Assembly (NCBI GenBank): GCA_021768705.1
Contig: JAETUG010000012.1
Location: forward strand, 1-59,179
Length of the DNA: 59,179 nucleotides
From: Bacillota bacterium
Lineage (GTDB): Bacteria > Bacillota > Clostridia > Lachnospirales > Anaerotignaceae
Reading direction: 5' to 3'
Shown here: positions 53,702 through 59,179 of the stretch, piece by piece
Position numbering within the stretch: the first letter of the stretch is position 1
Layout of the letters: the number at the start of each line of letters is the position of its first letter
Translations under genes and position numbers: made by a program
Notes under the pieces: generated by a model
Told to the model about the DNA's origin: nothing
The model's database searches: none
What the model saw: the letters and a program-made list of their open reading frames with translations, nothing else

Positions 53702-54883
53702 TTAAATCCCGAAAGGCGCAAGACTCCGTTCCAGAATGCCGTTGATATAGGCAATACAAATGCCGTAATTGGTCATGGGAACGCCCTGATCCTCTGCGCA
53801 TTTCAGGCGATATTTCATTTCTCTTTCATTGAGCATACAGCCGCCGCAATGGACGATCAGCTTGTAGGACGACAAATCCAAGGGGAATTCTGTACCACTG
53901 GTAAACTCGAATCGCAGTTCCTTCCCCGTATGCTCTTTGATCCAACGGGGCAGCTTCACCGTGCCGATATCCTCACACTGGCGGTGGTGGGTACAGCCTT
54001 CGGAAATCAGGACAACATCCCCATCCTGCAGATGTTCCAAGGCTCTTGCCCCTTTTACATTGGGCTTTAAATCTCCTTTATATCTCGCCATCAGAATAGA
54101 AAAAGAAGTCAGCTGCATATCCGCAGGTACTTCTTTTGAAACCCTTCCGAATATCTGACTGTCTGTGATAACCAGCTTCGGTTTTTTCCCCAGGGATGCC
54201 AGTGTTTCCTTTAATTCATGGTCTCTGGTGACAACAGAAACTGCTCCTGTCTCCAAAATATCCCGAATGGTCTGCTGCTGGGGCAGGATCAATCTGCCCT
54301 TGGGTGCGGCAGAATCGATGGGCACCACCAAAACTGCCAGGTCATTTGGTTTCAAAAGATCACCCACGATTTTCCGTGTCATATCTTCCTTGGGTGCAAG
54401 GGCGGCGATGCGCTCTTTCAATGCATAGATATTTTGACCTGTTTTGGCACTGACAGAGATCACGTTTTCTTCATCTTTCTCCGCCGCCTGCAGGTCCGAT
54501 TTATTTTTCACGATCATATAAGGTATCTTTTTTTCACGGATACGTTCCAGAATCTCTTCATCTGCCGCAGTCCTGCCAACAGAACCATCGATGACAACAA
54601 CAGCGATATCCGTTTTATTCAATACCTGATAAGCCTTCTGCACACGAAGCCTTCCCAATTCCCCTTCATCATCCAATCCTGGAGTGTCAATGATCACCAC
54701 AGGCCCCAAAGGCAGCAATTCCATGGCTTTCAGAACAGGGTCTGTCGTCGTTCCTGCCACATCGGAAACGATGGCAAGATTTTGCCCTGTCATCGCATTG
54801 ATGATACTGGATTTTCCCGCATTCCGTTTGCCAAAAATCCCAATATGCACTCTTTCCGCCATAGGCGTATTGTTCAATCCCAT
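53702..54883 (-). CDS. hydF: [FeFe]-hydrogenase maturation GTPase HydF
   Basis: HydF is the scaffold on which the H-cluster precursor is built and passed to the hydrogenase. The 393-residue protein has an N-terminal GTPase (FGKRNAGKSS, DTPGLDDEGE, NKSD) and a C-terminal domain with the cluster ligands CTHHRQCEDIG and HCGGCMLNE. AGGAGG precedes the ATG. It follows hydE by 9 nt. Confidence 0.96.
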   Translation of the reverse strand: MGLNNTPMAERVHIGIFGKRNAGKSSIINAMTGQNLAIVSDVAGTTTDPVLKAMELLPLGPVVIIDTPGLDDEGELGRLRVQKAYQVLNKTDIAVVVIDGSVGRTAADEEILERIREKKIPYMIVKNKSDLQAAEKDEENVISVSAKTGQNIYALKERIAALAPKEDMTRKIVGDLLKPNDLAVLVVPIDSAAPKGRLILPQQQTIRDILETGAVSVVTRDHELKETLASLGKKPKLVITDSQIFGRVSKEVPADMQLTSFSILMARYKGDLKPNVKGARALEHLQDGDVVLISEGCTHHRQCEDIGTVKLPRWIKEHTGKELRFEFTSGTEFPLDLSSYKLIVHCGGCMLNEREMKYRLKCAEDQGVPMTNYGICIAYINGILERSLAPFGI

Positions 54884-54892
54884 AAGTTCCTC

Positions 54893-55933
54893 CTATTCCA
54901 CCAACGAATCTCCGCGAGCAGATACTACATGATACCCAATCTCTTCCATTTCTGCCTGCAACAGTGCCAGCCCTTCGGCGGCTTCATCGCCCATACAGCG
55001 TTTATTGTCATATAAACTGTAAAATTTTCTGTTTTCCTTGGGAGAAAGATTGGGCATCACTACATTTGCCCCTGCAAGGATACCCATTTTCCGCCCATCG
55101 GGATGGATGGTACTCAAGGCAGTTGTGGCAGGCATCAGCACTTTTGGCAACATCAGCCGCACTACCCCCAGCAAAAATAGGGTCAGCTCCAATGTACCTG
55201 TCGTTTCTTTGGCAAAGGGCGTATCCTTATGGGGAATAAAAGGCCCAATCCCCACCATGTGGGGGTTCAATTCCTTCAAAAACAGCAAATCCTCTGACAG
55301 ATGCTCCGCCGTCTGCCCCGGGGAACCGACCATAATGCCACTGCCCACCTGAAAACCAATCTTTCGCAGGTTCCAAAGGCAATCTTTTCTCTCCTGCAGA
55401 CTCAATTCTTTGGGATGCAGGAATCTGTAATGCTCTTCATTGGCTGTTTCATGGCGCAGCAGAAAACGGTCTGCCCCTGCCTTGAAATAGGCTTCGTATT
55501 CTTCTTTTTTTCTTTCCCCCACAGAAAGGGTGATGGCGCAATCAGGGAATTCGCCCTTGATTTTTTGTAGCAAATCCACCATTTTTTCCTTTGTGAACCA
55601 ACCGTCCTCTCCCCCCTGCAGTACAAAGGTACGAAACCCTAATTCATATCCATTTCTGCAGCAATCAAGGATCTCCGCTTCTGTCAAACGATAGCGGTGC
55701 AGGTTTTGGTTGCTTCTGCGAAGGCCACAATAATGACAATCGTTTTTGCAGTAATTGGTAAATTCAATGAGCCCACGGATATAAATATCCTTTCCATAGT
55801 ACTGCTGACGAATTTTTCTCGCCCGTTCGAAAAGGAATGCATCTGTTTCTTTTGTTCTGCCTTCGATCAGGCGCACCCATTCCTCTTTCGTCAGGGTCTG
55901 TTCTCTCTCCAGTTTTTCAATCAAATGTTTCAT
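54893..55933 (-). CDS. hydE: [FeFe]-hydrogenase maturation radical SAM protein HydE
   Basis: HydE makes part of the H-cluster dithiolate ligand precursor. The ~346-residue TIM-barrel protein has the cluster motif CKNDCHYCG, then VLQGGEDGW, RHETANEEHYR and GSGIMVGSPGQT. Start chosen ATG 55933; a TTG at 55945 overlaps the previous stop. It lies between the TM1266-like gene and hydF. HydG is not in this window. Confidence 0.95.
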   Translation of the reverse strand: MKHLIEKLEREQTLTKEEWVRLIEGRTKETDAFLFERARKIRQQYYGKDIYIRGLIEFTNYCKNDCHYCGLRRSNQNLHRYRLTEAEILDCCRNGYELGFRTFVLQGGEDGWFTKEKMVDLLQKIKGEFPDCAITLSVGERKKEEYEAYFKAGADRFLLRHETANEEHYRFLHPKELSLQERKDCLWNLRKIGFQVGSGIMVGSPGQTAEHLSEDLLFLKELNPHMVGIGPFIPHKDTPFAKETTGTLELTLFLLGVVRLMLPKVLMPATTALSTIHPDGRKMGILAGANVVMPNLSPKENRKFYSLYDNKRCMGDEAAEGLALLQAEMEEIGYHVVSARGDSLVE

Positions 55934-55941
55934 AGCTTTTC

Positions 55942-56199
55942 TCAAACCGTTTTCCCGTAAATCGTCTTTGTGCTGACACCGGGCAGCATTCCCAATTTTC
56001 CCGAAAGGGCACTGATGGCATCATTGGGCGCATCCATTGCCACGCTGATAATGGAGATTTCCTTTTCCCGATAGGGCAGACCCATTCGCCCGATGATATA
56101 TTCGCTGTATTCGCTCAGCAGTTCATTCAGCTGCCCTACAGATTCATGGCTGGTTAAAATGATACCAATGAGTGCGATTCTTGTTTCTTTTTCTATCAT
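55942..56199 (-). CDS. Iron-only hydrogenase system regulator (TM1266 family)
   Basis: An 85-residue protein with an ACT/NikR-C-like fold seen in hyd maturation clusters (ALIGIILTSHESVGQLNELL, then GRMGLPYREKEISIISV). It is thought to regulate or sense in this pathway; no DNA-binding domain is present, so the mode is not clear. AGGAGG precedes the ATG. It is first of the hyd genes and overlaps the region before hydE. Confidence 0.88.
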   Translation of the reverse strand: MIEKETRIALIGIILTSHESVGQLNELLSEYSEYIIGRMGLPYREKEISIISVAMDAPNDAISALSGKLGMLPGVSTKTIYGKTV

Positions 56200-56213
56200 T
56201 TTTCATTCCTCCT

Positions 56214-56245
56214 AAAAAAGAAAGTCTGCACCAAACGGCGCAGAC
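56214..56245 (-). terminator. Terminator between ygiQ and the hyd genes
   Basis: GTCTGCGCC pairs with GGTGCAGAC (56245-56237 and 56232-56224), then TTTCTTTTTT. Only ~14 nt separate the T run from the TM1266-like ribosome binding site, so the hyd genes may rely on readthrough or on a promoter inside ygiQ. Confidence 0.8.
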
Positions 56246-56256
56246 AAACTCTATCA

Positions 56257-58179
56257 TCAGCCCTTCTTTTTATGAACGTTTCTGATCGTTTTCTTTTTTC
56301 CTGTATTTGCTTTTTGTCCGCCCTTGGGCTGTCCCTTTGCGCCGCCCTTTTCACCTGGCTTGCCGCCTTTATACTGAAAATCCCGTTTCATCTGTCTGGG
56401 GCGGATCAGGCAGTGTTTGTCGAAGCCGATCAAATCCTCTCGATGGGCTTTTTTCAATGCTTCATAGACCAGATCATAATTCTGAGGCAGTCTGTACTGC
56501 ATCAACGCCCTCTGCATGGCCTTTTCATGGGGTGATTTTGGCACATAGACCTTTTCCTTGGTTCGGGGGTCCATTTCCGTGTAATACATGGCTGTGGAAA
56601 GGGTACCGGGTGTGGGATAGAAATCCTGTACCTGTTCGGGCATGTGATGGATATCCCGCAGATATTCCGCCAATTCAATGGCCGCATCCAAGTCACTGCC
56701 GGGGTGGCTGCTCATCAGATAGGGCACCAGATATTGCTCCATCCCCAGTTTCTTATTGATATCATAATATTTCTTTACGAATCTCTGGTAAACATCACCG
56801 GCAGGTTTCCCCATTTTATTCAAAACCTTTTCGGAAACATGCTCGGGAGCCACCTTCAGCTGACCGCTGACATGGTATTTGCACAGTTCGTTGAAAAATG
56901 TTTCATTTTTATCATAAATCAAATAATCGTAACGGATACCGGAACGGATAAATACCTTTTTGATTCTGGGAATCTCTCTGATTTTCCGCAGCAAACGCAC
57001 ATAATCCATATGATCCACTTCCAGATTGGGGCATTTTGTGGGCCACAAACACTGTCTGTCCCTGCACGCGCCATGCTCCAGCTGCTTTTTACAGGCAGGG
57101 CCACGGAAGTTTGCCGTCGGGCCGCCTACGTCATGGATATAGCCCTTGAAACCGGGATCCCAAGTGATCTTTTCCGCCTCTGCCACAAGGGAATTGTGAC
57201 TTCTTGCCGTTACCACTCTGCCCTGATGGAAGGCCAAAGCACAGAAATTGCAGTTGCCGAAACAGCCACGGTTGCTAACCAGGCTGAACTTTACTTCCTC
57301 AATGGCAGGGATACCGCCCTTTTCTTCATACATAGGGTGATAATTCCGTTCAAAATTCAGGGCATATACCTTGTCCAACTCAGGTGTCCGCAAAGGAGGA
57401 GAAGGTGGATTCTGCACCACCGTCCATTCATCGTATTCCTCTATCAAAGTCTTGCCTGTCACCGCATCGGTATTCTGATACTGAATCAAAAAGCTGTCTG
57501 CATATTTATCTTTATCCTGCAGCACTTCCTTGTATTTGGGAAGCATGATATAGTCATAGGCTCTGGAAATATCCTTAGTCTTGTATACAGAGCCTCTCAG
57601 GAACGTCAATTCTTGGATAGGGATACCACTGTCCAGAGCATCTGCCATTTCCACGATCTGATGCTCTCCCATGCCATACAGCAGCAGATCCGCACCACTA
57701 TCCAACAAAATAGAGCGACGCACCTTATTATCCCAGTAATCATAATGGCTCAAGCGTCTCAGGCTGGCTTCGACACCACCAATGATGATGGGGGTTTTCT
57801 TATAGACCTCTCTCAGTTTATTGCAGTAAACAATCGTTGCTCTGTCGGGACGCAGTCCCATTTCCCCACCAGGGGAATAGAAATCTTTTTTCCGTTTCTT
57901 TTTTGCAACGGTATAATGATTTACCATGGAGTCGATGTTCCCAGCGCTGACCAGAAAGCCCAGTCTGGGTTCACCAAAACGGGTAAAATCCTCTGTGCTT
58001 TTCCAATTAGGCTGTGCCACAAAGCAAATCTTATAACCATGGCTTTCCAATACGCGGCAAATAATAGCCGCGCCAAAAGAGGGATGATCCACATAGGCAT
58101 CCCCGCAAATATATACAAAATCAGGCTGTTCCCAGCCTCTTTCCAGCATTTCTTCTCTTGTTACAGGCAAAAATGCCAT
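56257..58179 (-). CDS. YgiQ-family radical SAM protein
   Basis: A 640-residue protein of the UPF0313/YgiQ family. N-terminal B12-like region ([18 protein letters not shown]), [17 protein letters not shown], then the radical SAM cluster [20 protein letters not shown] Cys-rich segment follows ([22 protein letters not shown]), a possible second cluster. The tail is Lys/Gly-rich and basic. Function unknown across the family. GGGGGG precedes the ATG. Upstream 58180-58434 is non-coding apart from the hairpin at 58335. Confidence 0.92.
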   Translation of the reverse strand: MAFLPVTREEMLERGWEQPDFVYICGDAYVDHPSFGAAIICRVLESHGYKICFVAQPNWKSTEDFTRFGEPRLGFLVSAGNIDSMVNHYTVAKKKRKKDFYSPGGEMGLRPDRATIVYCNKLREVYKKTPIIIGGVEASLRRLSHYDYWDNKVRRSILLDSGADLLLYGMGEHQIVEMADALDSGIPIQELTFLRGSVYKTKDISRAYDYIMLPKYKEVLQDKDKYADSFLIQYQNTDAVTGKTLIEEYDEWTVVQNPPSPPLRTPELDKVYALNFERNYHPMYEEKGGIPAIEEVKFSLVSNRGCFGNCNFCALAFHQGRVVTARSHNSLVAEAEKITWDPGFKGYIHDVGGPTANFRGPACKKQLEHGACRDRQCLWPTKCPNLEVDHMDYVRLLRKIREIPRIKKVFIRSGIRYDYLIYDKNETFFNELCKYHVSGQLKVAPEHVSEKVLNKMGKPAGDVYQRFVKKYYDINKKLGMEQYLVPYLMSSHPGSDLDAAIELAEYLRDIHHMPEQVQDFYPTPGTLSTAMYYTEMDPRTKEKVYVPKSPHEKAMQRALMQYRLPQNYDLVYEALKKAHREDLIGFDKHCLIRPRQMKRDFQYKGGKPGEKGGAKGQPKGGQKANTGKKKTIRNVHKKKG

Positions 58180-58327
58180 ATTGATCCCCCCTTCGTTATA
58201 CTATACTCTAGTATACCAAATTTACGAATTCAATACAATCATAACTGTCAGCAGACAAAGTGCTTTCGCAATCCATCGAAAAGCCTTCTCCCACATCAGG
58301 GTACTTTCATTCCAAACAAATTTTTGA

Positions 58328-58384
58328 CACAGAAAAGCACTCTGTCTATTAAATGCTTTCGCTATTTTAACAAACAGAGTGCTT
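58328..58384 (-). terminator. Long-loop hairpin after the IseA-like fragment
   Basis: AAGCACTCTGT (58384-58374 on the minus strand) pairs with ACAGAGTGCTT (58345-58335), 11 bp perfect, then TTTCTG. The loop contains a second small stem (TTAAAA/TTTAA). Confidence 0.65.
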
Positions 58385-58434
58385 CCAATTATTTCAGCCT
58401 TCTTACATCACTGTAGGTCTGCATCAGCCGCTCA

Positions 58435-58815
58435 TCAATAAATCATTTTTTCAAGGACCCATTTGCCATTTTCAAACACAGCCGTGCCATTTGCAAAATA
58501 GTCTTCCTGTACGGAAACTTCTGCAGGCTCTTCAATAGAACCTTTTACCGTAAATTCGCATCTTTCTGCATCTACAGAATCGATTGTGATTTCGCAGTTG
58601 GTCCAATCCACATAATAGCCTTTTGCTCCAGCCTGATTCAGATCAATGCAAAGTGCTCCGTCTACATCCAAATACACGGGAGAATCCTCATAAGGGTACT
58701 GATATAACAATCTCTCAGCTTCCTCTGCACAGTATACGCCGCGGATATAGGATTCAAATTCAGCAAAGCTTGCAAACTTTTCATCAGAAACTTTACAGAT
58801 ATGACCGTCCCGCAT
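58435..58815 (-). pseudogene. IseA-like (DL-endopeptidase inhibitor family) protein, probably N-terminally truncated
   Basis: A 126-residue frame resembling the C-terminal half of IseA/YoeB-type secreted inhibitors of cell-wall endopeptidases: EKFASFAEFESYIRGVY, VYLDVDGALCIDLN, ending AVFENGKWVLEKMIY. No signal peptide or membrane segment is present, and the coding-like frame continues 11 codons upstream of ATG 58815 to a TGA with no ribosome binding site. This suggests loss of the 5' part next to the rRNA operon. Alternatively it is a short intact gene with a weak start. Confidence 0.6.
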
Positions 58816-58863
58816 TGTTTTCTCATCATAGGGCAGATCTTCATTATTTCAACATCAAACATT

Positions 58864-58894
58864 AAAAAAACTCTTGGATATTCCAAGAGTTTTT
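58864..58894 (-). terminator. rRNA operon terminator
   Basis: AAACTCTTGGA pairs with TCCAAGAGTTT (58892-58882 and 58878-58868), 3-nt loop, then TTTT. It lies about 9 nt after the 5S rRNA. Confidence 0.88.
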
Positions 58895-58900
58895 ACTGGA

Positions 58901-59018
58901 TTCTGGCGACCATCTACTCTCCCAGGCAGCTGCCCACCAAGTACCATCGACCGCTTGGGTCTTAACCGTCGTGTTCGGAATGGGAACGGGTGTGTCCCCC
59001 AAGCGCATCATCACCAGA
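58901..59018 (-). rRNA. rrf: 5S rRNA
   Basis: About 118 nt. The ends TTCTGGTGATGA and TCGCCAGAA pair as helix I; inside are CACACCCGTTCCCATTCCGA and GGTACTTGGTGG, both conserved in 5S rRNA. The exact ends may be off by a few bases. Confidence 0.93.
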
Positions 59019-59091
59019 AATCTTTTTTATTAAGATGTTTTCTTCACACCTTCAAAACTGAACACAAGTTGCAATCTCAATCGAATTTACT

Positions 59092-59179
59092 AGGTCAAGC
59101 CCTCGATCTATTAGTATTGGTCAGCTGAACATGTTGCCATGCTTACACCTCCAACCTATCAACCTCGTTATCTTCAAGG
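59092..59179 (-). rRNA. rrl: 23S rRNA, 3' end only
   Basis: The minus strand reads GATAGGTTGGAGGTGTAAGC, then CAATACTAATAGATCGAGGG and CTTGACC, the conserved 3' end of 23S rRNA. The rest lies beyond the window. The 23S-5S spacer is about 73 nt and holds no tRNA. Confidence 0.93.

Noticed and set aside
1-59179. CRISPR arrays, insertion sequences, integrases or phage genes
   Set aside because: No regularly spaced repeats, transposase or phage-like proteins seen on either strand.

Overview
This window looks like chromosomal DNA of an anaerobic, probably spore-forming Clostridia member, most likely Lachnospiraceae-like. The pointers are a glycyl-radical enzyme with its activase, [FeFe]-hydrogenase maturation genes, a GerMN protein, a SpoVB-type flippase, HprK/WhiA/RapZ, a T-box leader, mixed base composition, and strong AGGAGG ribosome binding sites. 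No species is claimed. Almost everything reads on the minus strand. No insertion sequence, prophage or CRISPR array was seen.

Layout from low to high coordinates. (1) 1-2563: folate operon folE, HD-domain hydrolase, folP, folBK; folBK runs off the window. (2) 2773-6793: XRE-cupin regulator, glycyl-radical enzyme and activase, with its own promoter and operator-like repeats. (3) 6962-11828: htrA, tRNA-Leu, cyclophilin, phosphoesterase, dinB. (4) 11832-18669: comEA, WalRK-like two-component system, gerM-like gene, comEC, holA in one transcript. (5) 18816-21643: a PBP5-type carboxypeptidase and a secreted GH5-like protein. (6) 21751-25585: trpXYZ tryptophan transporter under a Trp T-box, then queT. 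(7) 25586-31566: uvrC, hprK, murB, rapZ, whiA and an HPr-like protein. (8) 31607-35271: typA and a flippase. (9) 35328-38626: cold-shock protein, then carD, PIN/TRAM, ispD, rnhA. (10) 38735-43177: degV, alr and an Old Yellow Enzyme-type flavoprotein. (11) 43231-49189: maltodextrin-type ABC operon with malQ; it diverges from a HAD/ABC-F pair and has a cre-like site between. (12) 51898-58179: ygiQ, TM1266-like gene, hydE, hydF, B12-type radical SAM. (13) 58335-59179: an IseA-like fragment, then the 5S and 3' 23S end of an rrn operon.

How parts fit together: HprK, an HPr-like protein with no phosphorylatable His, and a cre match at the sugar operon suggest catabolite control through a seryl-phosphorylated HPr-like corepressor with CcpA; ccpA is not in the window. 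The folate operon carries an HD hydrolase that could supply the dephosphorylation step between FolE and FolB. The strongest candidate for something undescribed is the glycyl-radical cluster: the enzyme has the thiyl Cys and the glycyl loop, but Val where the dehydratase/lyase clade has the Cys-x-Glu glutamate.
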